Origin: Pseudomonas helleri
GTDB taxonomy: Bacteria > Pseudomonadota > Gammaproteobacteria > Pseudomonadales > Pseudomonadaceae
Length of the DNA stretch: 64,000 nt
Reading direction: 5' to 3'
NCBI RefSeq assembly: GCF_009600315.1
Contig: NZ_WIWC01000007.1
Coordinates: 62,001-126,000, forward strand
Under the pieces are notes generated by a model. That model ran no database searches, was not told the DNA's origin, and saw only the letters and a list, made by a program, of their open reading frames with translations. Of the stretch, positions 27,422-35,280 are shown in pieces. Each line of letters begins with the position of its first letter. Position 1 is the stretch's first letter. Made by a program: the position numbers and the translations under genes.

Positions 27422-28564
27422 CTATGGCTTTGCTCCAGTGGAAACATCATTTACTTCCACTAAACAATCTTCAATGCAAGATTGAATTAGCGAGGCATCA
27501 ACCAGTACCAGGGGCCTGTCAATAGGCCCAGCCGGAATCCCCAGACAATCAAGAAGGATCATGGCAACTTGATCAGGACGAGTGAATAGATAACCTCGCT
27601 TATTGTCCGTACTCAGCAACGCCATCACTGCGGCGACAGTAACCCCGACTGGCAATTTAACTGCCAGCCCGTTAAGTTTGAGTAATCTATGGTGAAGACT
27701 CTTATCTGCATCGCTTAATAGCCCTAAACGACTGGAAACTTCCGCAGCCACTATCATTCCAAGACCCACGGCCTCGCCATGCGGTACTCGACCCTCTGCC
27801 ACCAGCTCAATTGCATGACCTACTGTGTGGCCATACTCAAATACAAGGGCCTCTTTGCGCTCACATTTGTCGACTTTCATAACCTTCTGTTTTGCAAGCA
27901 AGCCGGCCTCAACAATGACCATGAGCTCTGTATCCGAATAATTTGCGTCCAACCTCAGTCCACTTTCAAGAAAAGGAATGTTTTCGGTGGCTACGGTCAA
28001 TGCGTTTTTGATGATCTCGTACATTCCTGAACGAATTTGCGCCGCCGGTAATGTCTGCAAGAAATTGAGATCTATCAAAACTGCAGTGGGTTTGTGAAAA
28101 CAACCCAGTAAATTTTTTCCTGAAGAAAGATTCACCGCTTGCTTGAGTGAGGCTACGGAATCTGCCGCTGCTATCAATGTAGTAGGCACATGGACGAGAC
28201 GAATACCTCGAAACAATAAGGCCGCTAACAATCCAGCGATATTTCCGACGACACCACCCCCTACAGCGACTACCACGCTCGCTCTATCAATTCCAGCGCA
28301 AACCATTTTCTCCGCAAGACACTCAACCGTTCTCAGAGACTTTAAAAGCTCACGGCTATCAATAACAGACATATTAACTAAAGCATGAACTGATAGCTGA
28401 TCATATAACTCGGCAGCATGCAACTTACTCAAGAGCTTATCGGTAATCAGATGAAAACTCGAAGCATTAAGCTCAAGCAAATTTGATACGATTTCATCAA
28501 TACATCGAATACCAATCCTTACCGGATAGCACTCTTCTTCAAATTGAAGACACAAGCTACGCAT
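27422..28564 (-). CDS. 2-deoxy-scyllo-inosose synthase (DHQ-synthase fold sugar-phosphate cyclase)
   Basis: The first committed enzyme of 2-deoxystreptamine synthesis: it cyclises glucose-6-phosphate, using NAD+ and a divalent metal. From ATG 28564 (AGGGGG four bases upstream) it has 380 residues; BtrC is a little shorter, and the open frame upstream has no family sequence. Diagnostic blocks are AVGGGVVGNIAG (100-110), DSVASLKQAVNLSSGKNLLG (135-154), GMYEIIKN, FEYGHTVGHAIE (242-253), PHGEA and DNKRGY. Zinc ligands read as Glu183, His246 and His262. True dehydroquinate synthases have a DSSVGGKTGVN block in place of DSVASLKQAVN, so a housekeeping aroB is excluded. It opens the leftward arm. Base composition here is AT-rich compared with the flanks. 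Confidence 0.95.
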   Translation of the reverse strand: MRSLCLQFEEECYPVRIGIRCIDEIVSNLLELNASSFHLITDKLLSKLHAAELYDQLSVHALVNMSVIDSRELLKSLRTVECLAEKMVCAGIDRASVVVAVGGGVVGNIAGLLAALLFRGIRLVHVPTTLIAAADSVASLKQAVNLSSGKNLLGCFHKPTAVLIDLNFLQTLPAAQIRSGMYEIIKNALTVATENIPFLESGLRLDANYSDTELMVIVEAGLLAKQKVMKVDKCERKEALVFEYGHTVGHAIELVAEGRVPHGEAVGLGMIVAAEVSSRLGLLSDADKSLHHRLLKLNGLAVKLPVGVTVAAVMALLSTDNKRGYLFTRPDQVAMILLDCLGIPAGPIDRPLVLVDASLIQSCIEDCLVEVNDVSTGAKP

Positions 28565-28945
28565 GAGACCCCCTAGGAGCTTTCGCCATAGTTGCTTTGA
28601 TTTACTCAGCACTTCCATAAAGATAATGGTATTTGTAAATCTGTCAATAGCCTTTCGCTGCAAATTCAATTAAAAATCCACACATCTAAATGTAAGAAAC
28701 ACCTTACAAACTCTATATTTATATTAGGAAAAGTATTACAAAACAACCAAGCCATTAAAGCTCACGCTCATTTTTATAGTTCCTATCGATCAAAAGTTAT
28801 TTGACTACTCGACAACTGCGTGCAATTTTAAAGAGAAATCACGAATCAAACCCCATAACAACAAACGCATCTGTAGGATCAGGATTACACAACTTTAAAA
28901 CCAACATCTCAGAATTTTTAGAAACAACATAAAGGAATTCCCTCA
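28565..28945. promoter_or_regulatory. AT-rich divergent promoter region of the aminoglycoside-type cluster
   Basis: Some 380 bases, clearly richer in A and T than the rest of the window, between the inosose synthase (leftward) and the flavin 6'-oxidase (rightward). It must hold the promoters of both arms. A perfect dyad lies at 28691-28708. A TTGACT at 28801-28806 could be a -35 element for the rightward arm, but I see no good -10 at the right distance. No gene is supported inside it. Confidence 0.6.
28691..28708. promoter_or_regulatory. Perfect 6-6-6 inverted repeat, possible operator
   Basis: TGTAAG (28691-28696), spacer AAACAC, CTTACA (28703-28708). It lies in the divergent promoter region about 130 bases before the inosose synthase start. 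No pathway-specific regulator is encoded in the cluster, so its binding protein, if any, is unknown. Confidence 0.4.
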
Positions 28946-30553
28946 ATGATGATTTCTTTATTAGAGCATTACGTCGAAGTCACTCCACTTGGTACGTCTC
29001 ATATTCACGGGTTACAGTTAAAGACCCCACTGGACGATGCTTACGACGTGGTGGTCATTGGTAGCGGAGCCGCGGGAGCGATTACTGCTAACACATTCGT
29101 CAGAACAGGGCTTCGCACTCTCTTGCTGGAGGAGGGAGCTAGACCTAAAGCCACTGCAAGCAATGCAGACGTTGACGCGCAAGCCGAACACGCATTGGCA
29201 GGCAATTGCACGAAAGGCTGGAGTGAATGCGGATGGCCGTGGAGTACGCGCAATCTCGGTGGGGGCACTGTTTTCTACGGCGGAGCTTCATTTCGGTACA
29301 CCGAATTCGATTTCGATCCCAGCGAGCGCATCCGTGTCGAAGGGTTACCAGTGAAATGGCCCATTAGTTCTTCCGATCTCGCTCCTTTCTACGACGAAAT
29401 AGAATCGACTCTTTCGATCGATCGTGCCGGATTTGAGTGTTGCCGGACACAGGCTCCAGATACGCTGAGCCTACCTGCGGAGCATCTTTGGGCAGGAGCG
29501 CTGCAGCTCGGTTTATCCCCCCGTCCAACGCCTGTGGCAATTGACCGTAGCAAGTGCGACCACTGCTCCTTGTGCATCGCGAGACAGTGCTCACGCGGTG
29601 CCAAGCGTGATGTGGTCAGCTCCCTTCTAGCCCCCTTGGCCAACACGTCAAATATGCTGCTATTAACCGGCGTTAAGGCCATCGCCCTAACACAGGATAA
29701 ATACGATCGTGCTAGCGCGGTCCAGTGCATGGATACAACAACGGGGCAGACTTTTTCCATCCGTGGGCACCGTTTTGTACTCGCCTGTAATGCAATTCAA
29801 ACGGCCGCGTTACTGCTACGTTCGATTACGCCTCATGCACCAAGAGGACTTGGCAATGAGCACGATTTAGTCGGTCGTGGCCTTTGCATGAAACTCAGCG
29901 AGTACTCACAAGGCCTGGTTAGTGTGAGCAGACAACAAATCGACAATCACCCTATAGGTTATAGGGGACCTTTTTCGACAGTCTGCACGCTTGACCATTA
30001 TCTGGATGAACGCTGCCCTACCGGTGTCGGCGGACTAATGTACGAAGCCAAACACGACGACTGGGGCCTTCTGCAAGGCGATGGCTTGATATTACGTGTG
30101 GAAACCATTCTTGCTGACCAACCGTCTCTCGGAAATCGGGTCCGTCTATCCACTAGTACAGACTCATGGGGCTTACCCAAAATAATGATCGACTACACGA
30201 CAAACCCACAGGATCTGGCACGCCTAGCTTATATGGTAGAGCGCTCAACTGACTGGCTCAAAGCCGCCGGCGCACGTGATATCAAACATGAAGCCTCGAA
30301 CTTCGCAATGGGCAGTACTCACCTACACGGGACCTGCCGTGCGGGTGACGATCCGCGAACATCCGTTGTAGATCGCAATGGCAAGCTCCATTCACTGGAT
30401 AACGTTTACGTTGCAGATGGCAGCTATATGCCCTATCCCGGCGGTGTGAATCCAACTCTTACAATCCAAGCCAATGCATTGAGAATTGCCCGCCTTATCG
30501 CCCACGATGCAACGGGTCATGCGACCGCTAGCTTGCAGCCATTTTTTAACTGA
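28946..30553 (+). CDS. Flavin-dependent paromamine 6'-oxidase-like enzyme (GMC oxidoreductase, NeoQ/BtrQ role)
   Basis: A 535-residue FAD enzyme of the glucose-methanol-choline family. It has the dinucleotide motif VVVIGSGAAGAI (35-46), NLGGGTVFYGGASFRY, a four-cysteine block CDHCSLCIARQC (Cys204, 207, 210, 215) followed by RGAKRDV, ACNAIQTAALLLRS, LVGRGLCMKLSEY, DERCPTGVGG, the catalytic-region STHLHGTCRAGDDP and the closing VADGSYMPYPGGVNPTLTIQ. This wording is that of the paromamine 6'-oxidases of the neomycin and kanamycin clusters, which oxidise the 6'-alcohol to the aldehyde before transamination. AAAGGA lies upstream of ATG 28946. It opens the rightward arm, divergent from the inosose synthase. 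Confidence 0.93.
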   Translation: MMISLLEHYVEVTPLGTSHIHGLQLKTPLDDAYDVVVIGSGAAGAITANTFVRTGLRTLLLEEGARPKATASNADVDAQAEHALAGNCTKGWSECGWPWSTRNLGGGTVFYGGASFRYTEFDFDPSERIRVEGLPVKWPISSSDLAPFYDEIESTLSIDRAGFECCRTQAPDTLSLPAEHLWAGALQLGLSPRPTPVAIDRSKCDHCSLCIARQCSRGAKRDVVSSLLAPLANTSNMLLLTGVKAIALTQDKYDRASAVQCMDTTTGQTFSIRGHRFVLACNAIQTAALLLRSITPHAPRGLGNEHDLVGRGLCMKLSEYSQGLVSVSRQQIDNHPIGYRGPFSTVCTLDHYLDERCPTGVGGLMYEAKHDDWGLLQGDGLILRVETILADQPSLGNRVRLSTSTDSWGLPKIMIDYTTNPQDLARLAYMVERSTDWLKAAGARDIKHEASNFAMGSTHLHGTCRAGDDPRTSVVDRNGKLHSLDNVYVADGSYMPYPGGVNPTLTIQANALRIARLIAHDATGHATASLQPFFN

Positions 30554-30566
30554 AGATCAGCCAAAA

Positions 30567-30827
30567 ATGATCACCTTAATGTCACCTCACTTCATTCGCC
30601 GACTCATCATTCACACGATCTGTAATGTGACCGGGGAGTCCCCGAAAGATGTAAACGCCCTCGACAGGGTTGCATTAAATACACGCGACTGGGAACAGGT
30701 CTTCAGCCGCTTGGAGGCGAAACTCGACATCCAGACCGACATGATGACTTCTGCAGAGCGGTCAATATCAATAGACGAGTTGGCGTGTGTTCTGCACACC
30801 ATGCTGTCAGACGACGTCAGCACTTGA
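30567..30827 (+). CDS. Acyl-carrier-protein-like small protein lacking the phosphopantetheine serine
   Basis: An 86-residue protein starting 13 bases after the oxidase stop (ATG 30567; ATG 30579 is possible). Its pattern of hydrophobic positions fits a four-helix carrier protein: IRRLIIHTICNVTGESPKDV, then LNTRDWEQVFSRLEAKLDI, then SISIDELACVLHTML. Where carrier proteins have LDSLDW with the phosphopantetheine serine, this one has LNTRDW, so Thr replaces Ser. It may be a non-modified docking or scaffold protein, a carrier with unusual modification, or an unrelated helical protein. Butirosin synthesis uses a carrier protein (BtrI) of similar size, but none of its partner genes are seen here. 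Confidence 0.6.
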   Translation: MITLMSPHFIRRLIIHTICNVTGESPKDVNALDRVALNTRDWEQVFSRLEAKLDIQTDMMTSAERSISIDELACVLHTMLSDDVST

Positions 30828-30978
30828 CCGATGCATAACGGTCGTCGCTTAGAGTCCTGAACAGCACCGAAACCTCACGGTCAGGATGGCTGAAGACAAC
30901 TGTTACATACCGCTACAGCCCACGCTTGCGTTCTCGAATTGCCTTCACACCTAATTCATTACCAAAGGCCTGATTCGC

Positions 30979-32214
30979 ATGAAAGTATTGAAACTGACGC
31001 CCTTTTCCCATCATCCCGATGTTGATTCGTGGCCAGCAGCGTACGACTCGGTAGGCGGCATGCAGATTCAGACTTGGCGACAAGCAGTTTGGCTCGCTCA
31101 GAAAGGTATCAATCAACATGTCATGACTATTGGCTTCCCGGGACTGCCCAAGCAACGGTTATTACAGCCGTTTCTATCGGTAGAGTGCCTGCTGCTACCT
31201 ATGCTCCACATACCGTCCGAATTTAGTGGCTTGATTGGGCTGACTCAGTCGTGGGCCTTGGCAACACTGGCCGCGCTATTCCCAAAAAGGCGCAAGCATG
31301 ATTTCGATGTGGTTCATATTCATCTCGACGGACAAATTCCGGCACTGCTCGTCGCCTGTTTAGCACCTGGATTGCTACGATGCCCTCTAATTCTGACGGT
31401 GCATTGCTCTCGTCTCGCGGTCTACACGCCGCATTCTTGGCTGGATAAGGTTCAGCACCGCCTTGCCGGGTGGCTGGAACGCAAAGCTGTAAGCTCGGCC
31501 TTAACTGTCGTCGCCCTGACCCAAAGAACGGCCTCTCAACTCATAGATGATGCTCGTCGTGTCGAAATCATTCCTGACGTGGTCGACACCACACAATTTG
31601 CACCGCCCCCACAAGAAGCTATAACTGCGTTCCGCAAGCATCATAATCTACGACGGAAAACGGTAGGATTTGTCGGCCGTATCGCGAAAGAAAAAGGATG
31701 GAAGCACCTCATCCCACTTGCTCAGGCACTTCGCGAACAAGAGTGTGAGTTGCTTATCGTCGGCGACGGAACACAACGTGATCGACTACAGCACGGCATA
31801 GACAAGGCTGGACTGAAAGAATGGGTAACAGTGACGGGTTTCATCCCGAATCATGAAGTGCCATTGGCGATGTCGGCCTGCCGTCTAATAGTCATGCCCT
31901 CGGCGTATGAAGAGTTCGGCGGCGTCAGCATTGAAGCGCTGGCCACTGGGGTCCCAGTGGTAGCTTTTGCCGTTGGAGGTCTTCCGGAAATTTTGCGTGG
32001 CATTACTCCCGACTTGTTGATCGCGCCAGAAGATACGCGCGCGCTAATTGCACGAGTCCAAGCGGTACTAGCCGGACATCATTCACAGAGTATCGCTCCA
32101 GATCGGTTGCGGGCCTACGTTAAGCAACGGTATGACCCATCCGTAATGGGCGCCCAAATTCTGTCTCTATACCAACTGGCATTAAGCAATTCTACGAGAC
32201 CTGTCAGACGGTGA
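30979..32214 (+). CDS. GT4 glycosyltransferase, probable 2-deoxystreptamine N-acetylglucosaminyltransferase (NeoM/BtrM type)
   Basis: A 411-residue GT-B enzyme. The N-terminal acceptor half reads MKVLKLTPFSHHPDVDSWPA, VGGMQIQ, VMTIGFPGLPKQR, SGLIGLTQSWALA and VVHIHLDGQIPALL, wording shared with the neomycin and butirosin first glycosyltransferases. The donor half has VGFVGRIAKEKGWKHL, TGFIPNHEVPLAMSACR and the nucleotide-sugar block YEEFGGVSIEALATGVPVVAFAVGGLPE. It should join GlcNAc from UDP-GlcNAc to the 4-hydroxyl of 2-deoxystreptamine, giving the substrate of the PIG-L deacetylase at 23528. It follows the small carrier-like gene by 151 bases. Only one glycosyltransferase is present in the cluster, so a second hexosamine is not predicted. 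Confidence 0.92.
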   Translation: MKVLKLTPFSHHPDVDSWPAAYDSVGGMQIQTWRQAVWLAQKGINQHVMTIGFPGLPKQRLLQPFLSVECLLLPMLHIPSEFSGLIGLTQSWALATLAALFPKRRKHDFDVVHIHLDGQIPALLVACLAPGLLRCPLILTVHCSRLAVYTPHSWLDKVQHRLAGWLERKAVSSALTVVALTQRTASQLIDDARRVEIIPDVVDTTQFAPPPQEAITAFRKHHNLRRKTVGFVGRIAKEKGWKHLIPLAQALREQECELLIVGDGTQRDRLQHGIDKAGLKEWVTVTGFIPNHEVPLAMSACRLIVMPSAYEEFGGVSIEALATGVPVVAFAVGGLPEILRGITPDLLIAPEDTRALIARVQAVLAGHHSQSIAPDRLRAYVKQRYDPSVMGAQILSLYQLALSNSTRPVRR

Positions 32215-32263
32215 CGCCATCGACAATAGCTTGCCCAACTAAAAAACTGCTATGGAGGATTCT

Positions 32264-33091
32264 ATGTCGCTAATTCACCTCCCGAATAATGTTTCAGCAT
32301 CAGAAGTCGTGCAGTGCTTGCGGGAGCACGGCTACGCCATAATTGACAAGCTCGTACCAGGCATCGCGATGGATCGCATTGCCGTAGAGCTCGAACCCTA
32401 TACCAGAATGACGCCCTTCGGGCCTGACGACATACTTGGCAGGAAAACCAAACGTACCGGCGGATTAATCGCGCGATCTCCAGGAGCGCGTGAATTAATC
32501 CTCAATCCCACTATTCTAGAGACTACACGGCGCTTTCTATCTCACGCCTCGACGTTTCAGATCCATTGCACTCAGGTCGTGTCCATTCATCCGGGAGCAA
32601 GAGCACAAACACTGCATCAAGACGAAGTAGCTTGGGACATGTTCCCTTTTCCTCACGACTATCATGTGCAATGCAACACGTTATGGGCCATGACCGACTA
32701 CTCGGAAAAGATGGGTGCCACACGCATCGTACCCGGCAGCCACAAAGCTGGACGTAGTGTCGAGTTTGAGATAAAGGACAGCTACCCTGCAGAAATGGAA
32801 AAAGGGTCAGTACTCGTTTACGACGGAAAGGTGTACCACGGCGGTGGAGCCAATCACTCCAACCAAGTCCGGTCCGCCATCAACCTGACATATGCGCTCG
32901 GCTGGCTTCGGCAAGAGGAGAACCAGTTCCTGTCCTGCCCGCTCGAAATTGCTCGTAAGTTACCGGACCAATTGCTACACCTCATGGGTTATCAATGCGC
33001 AGCGTTCGCTTTGGGATACGTTAATGGGTTCGAGGATCCGATGACTGTGCTAGGCCGAGGTCAACCAGGAAAACTCATGGGGCGCAGTTGA
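32264..33091 (+). CDS. PhyH-family Fe(II)/2-oxoglutarate dioxygenase
   Basis: A 275-residue non-heme iron dioxygenase; ATG 32264 has GGAGG five bases upstream, whereas ATG 32252 would contain that ribosome site. The iron triad is His118 and Asp120 in LHQDEVAWDMFPFP and His192 in VYHGGGANHS, and Arg203 is placed to bind 2-oxoglutarate. IVPGSHKAG and CNTLWAMTDYSEKMGATR are typical. It is the last gene of the rightward arm, 49 bases after the glycosyltransferase. KanJ of the kanamycin pathway is a PhyH enzyme that oxidises an amino carbon to a ketone, so tailoring of the aminoglycoside, or supply of the missing inosamine oxidation, are the two roles I would test. Both are inference. Confidence 0.88.
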   Translation: MSLIHLPNNVSASEVVQCLREHGYAIIDKLVPGIAMDRIAVELEPYTRMTPFGPDDILGRKTKRTGGLIARSPGARELILNPTILETTRRFLSHASTFQIHCTQVVSIHPGARAQTLHQDEVAWDMFPFPHDYHVQCNTLWAMTDYSEKMGATRIVPGSHKAGRSVEFEIKDSYPAEMEKGSVLVYDGKVYHGGGANHSNQVRSAINLTYALGWLRQEENQFLSCPLEIARKLPDQLLHLMGYQCAAFALGYVNGFEDPMTVLGRGQPGKLMGRS

Positions 33092-33178
33092 TGCTGAAGG
33101 GGGAACAGAATGTGGATCGCAGATCTTTCCTGCGCGAAGTAAAATTTGATTGAAGAGCGCTCAGAAGCGCCCAGACAA

Positions 33179-33799
33179 TCAGAAATGACACTCGAGCACG
33201 CGATATATCTCAGAAACCACCTGCCGGGTTGCGGTTTCGATCGCACCCTCATTGCGGGATAAAACCCATCCTTGATCGGCAGCCGCTCGCTCGAACGCCT
33301 CCGTACACGCAACATGCTCAGCCTGGTGATGGATCACGGTGCTACCCAGTCCCCGCGAGCGTGTTGCCGCCCTCGCCCAGGAAATTTCAGGGTCAGTGAC
33401 CACCCCGACATGCAAGTCTGGCACCCGCACGTTTCGCTCGATGTTCAACTGCAGAATTTCTGCAAACGGCACTGTCCGCCGGAACGCGGCATCCGACGGG
33501 TACCAGCGATCAATCAGGATAATGCTGCCCACAGGCTGTTTAGTGAGTACATGGCTGGAAATCCAGGCGCGGCTATCCGCGAAGCGCTGACAAATCGTCA
33601 ACTCCAGATCGAGGGAGGGATTTCTGGCGAACGTGTTGACCAGGGCCATTGTTTCAGCCCTGTAGGGATCACTTTTTCTCTCGCATAACCGGATCACTTT
33701 CTTGTTATCAGCCCTCAGTACGTGCGTGATGGCTTCCAACAGTGTGGTTTTACCAGTGCCCTTAGGCCCATCAAGAGAAACAAACAGCGTGGAGTTCAT
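33179..33799 (-). CDS. Thymidylate-kinase-like P-loop protein
   Basis: A 206-residue nucleoside-monophosphate-kinase-fold protein. The P-loop is SLDGPKGTGKTT (residues 8-19), followed by CERKSDPYRAET, a helical block and IILIDRWYPSDAAFR, which corresponds to the DRY region of thymidylate kinases. The family's usual FEGxDGxGKTT start is replaced by DGPKGTGKTT and the lid is unlike that of Tmk, so it is a divergent member and not the housekeeping tmk. It is convergent with the PhyH gene and 94 bases from the next MFS gene on the same strand. Whether it belongs to the aminoglycoside cluster or is the first native gene beyond it is unclear. Confidence 0.75.
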   Translation of the reverse strand: MNSTLFVSLDGPKGTGKTTLLEAITHVLRADNKKVIRLCERKSDPYRAETMALVNTFARNPSLDLELTICQRFADSRAWISSHVLTKQPVGSIILIDRWYPSDAAFRRTVPFAEILQLNIERNVRVPDLHVGVVTDPEISWARAATRSRGLGSTVIHHQAEHVACTEAFERAAADQGWVLSRNEGAIETATRQVVSEIYRVLECHF

Positions 33800-33870
33800 A
33801 CTTCAACCGTTGATACACATTGACGATGACTTTAACCCGATGGGTGGCTTACGCGCCTGAAAACCTACAA

Positions 33871-33890
33871 TCATAAGGTTTTGCTTATGA
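33871..33890. promoter_or_regulatory. Perfect 7-bp stem between the MFS and thymidylate-kinase-like genes
   Basis: TCATAAG (33871-33877) and CTTATGA (33884-33890) around GTTTTG. It abuts the stop of the leftward MFS gene (33893) and lies 72 bases before the kinase-like start, so it may be a weak terminator of the first or an operator of the second. Confidence 0.4.
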
Positions 33891-33892
33891 GG

Positions 33893-35122
33893 TTAAGTCA
33901 TATCACTACGCTGTGTAGTGGCGACGTATTCCTCATGTGTGCGTGTCGCCTCCCGCAGAGCCGTTATCCCGAACAGTACGGTGACGACCATGAACAGACC
34001 GGCGCCAATACCCACGCCAAACCCGGCAGCGGCACCGTACACATCAATCACCAGCCCTGCTAGCACACTGCCGAGCGCCACACCGATGCTGATGCCGGTC
34101 GACATCCAGGTCAGACCTTCGGTCATGCGTGACGCGGGCACAATGATCGAACCAAGATTCATGGCAATGACCATGGTGGGAGCAAAAGAGATCCCCGCCA
34201 CCAGTAGCATGACCGCCAAGGTATAAACGTCGGGTGAAAAAACGGGCAAAACCGCTGTCAGTGCAGTGACCAGCAAGGCGATAAAGAATTGCTTTTCTAT
34301 AGGCATCCCTATTCGGAATGCGCCAAAACTCAGGCCGGCGATCATGGAGCCCAATGCATAAGCCGCCAGAATGAAGCTCGCGGAGGTTGGCCAATCGTGC
34401 TCGTTCGCAAACGCGACGACGGCCACATCGACCGCCCCACCAATGACGCCCATGGCCAGAAGTGCCAGCACGATGATGCGCAGGCCCGGGTTATGCAGGG
34501 TTGAGCGTGCCTTGCCCTTACTGGCCACGATCACCTGCGGCTCTGTGCGGCGCTGCAATAGAAACGCTGTCACCCCGATAGCCAGCAGCAATACCGCAGT
34601 CAGGGGCCCGGCCTCAGCAAATAAACCGGTGCTCAAGCCAATCGCCAATGGCGGACCGATTATAAAGGCCAGCTCTGTCAGCACGGTGTCCAGCGAAAAA
34701 GCCGTGTGCAGCTGCGGTGAGCCGCGAAACAAGTGGGTCCAGCGAGCCCTGATCATCGCTGGCATGCTGGGCATACTGCCTGCAAGCACCGCCAAAATAA
34801 AAAGGACAACCGCAGGCGCGCCGATGTAAACGGCAGCTATCAGGGCGAGCAACATGATGATGCTGAAAGATGTGACCCACGGCAGAACGCGACTCTGCCC
34901 CCGGCGATCTACCAGACGTGAGAGATGCGGGCCAATCAGTGCGTTGGCCAAAGTAAATGTCGCCGCGATAGCGCCAGCCAACCAATACCCGCCGTTGTGC
35001 TGCACCAGCATGGTAATGAGCCCGATGCCCACCATTGCGTGTGGCAACCGAGCAATGGCGCTTGCGATCACTAACCCCGGGACTCCGGGTGTAGAAAACA
35101 GGTCACGGTAAGGATTTGCCAT
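33893..35122 (-). CDS. MFS transporter (drug/sugar exporter-like)
   Basis: A 409-residue major facilitator with about 12 helices. Visible features are the loop 2-3 region IGPHLSRLVDRRGQSRVLPW, VLAGSMPSMPAMIRARWTHLF in helix 4-5 and FIIGPPLAIGLSTGLF in helix 5, a layout typical of the small exporter branch. The start at 35122 is preceded by GGGT. It is divergent from the isopentenyl-diphosphate isomerase gene and upstream of the thymidylate-kinase-like gene. It might export the product of the neighbouring cluster, but nothing specific shows this and it may simply be a native efflux carrier. Confidence 0.88.
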   Translation of the reverse strand: MANPYRDLFSTPGVPGLVIASAIARLPHAMVGIGLITMLVQHNGGYWLAGAIAATFTLANALIGPHLSRLVDRRGQSRVLPWVTSFSIIMLLALIAAVYIGAPAVVLFILAVLAGSMPSMPAMIRARWTHLFRGSPQLHTAFSLDTVLTELAFIIGPPLAIGLSTGLFAEAGPLTAVLLLAIGVTAFLLQRRTEPQVIVASKGKARSTLHNPGLRIIVLALLAMGVIGGAVDVAVVAFANEHDWPTSASFILAAYALGSMIAGLSFGAFRIGMPIEKQFFIALLVTALTAVLPVFSPDVYTLAVMLLVAGISFAPTMVIAMNLGSIIVPASRMTEGLTWMSTGISIGVALGSVLAGLVIDVYGAAAGFGVGIGAGLFMVVTVLFGITALREATRTHEEYVATTQRSDMT

Positions 35123-35280
35123 GAATTTACCCGTAAGAAATTAGCGAGAGCGTGCCTGTACATTATTCAGCGTCATTCACCTCTTGTCGGCAAATCACAC
35201 AAAGCATGCACCCAAGCAGTGGCGCTGACTGCACAGTACTCCTAGCCTAGCTGAACCTTTTCCCAAAAAGATTTCTCGAT

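Noticed and set aside
27422..28564. Housekeeping dehydroquinate synthase (aroB)
   Set aside because: The DSSVGGKTGVN-type block of dehydroquinate synthases is replaced by the DOI-synthase form, and the neighbours are aminoglycoside enzymes.
33179..33799. Housekeeping thymidylate kinase (tmk)
   Set aside because: The P-loop context and lid region differ from Tmk, and the gene is not in the usual holB/mltG setting.
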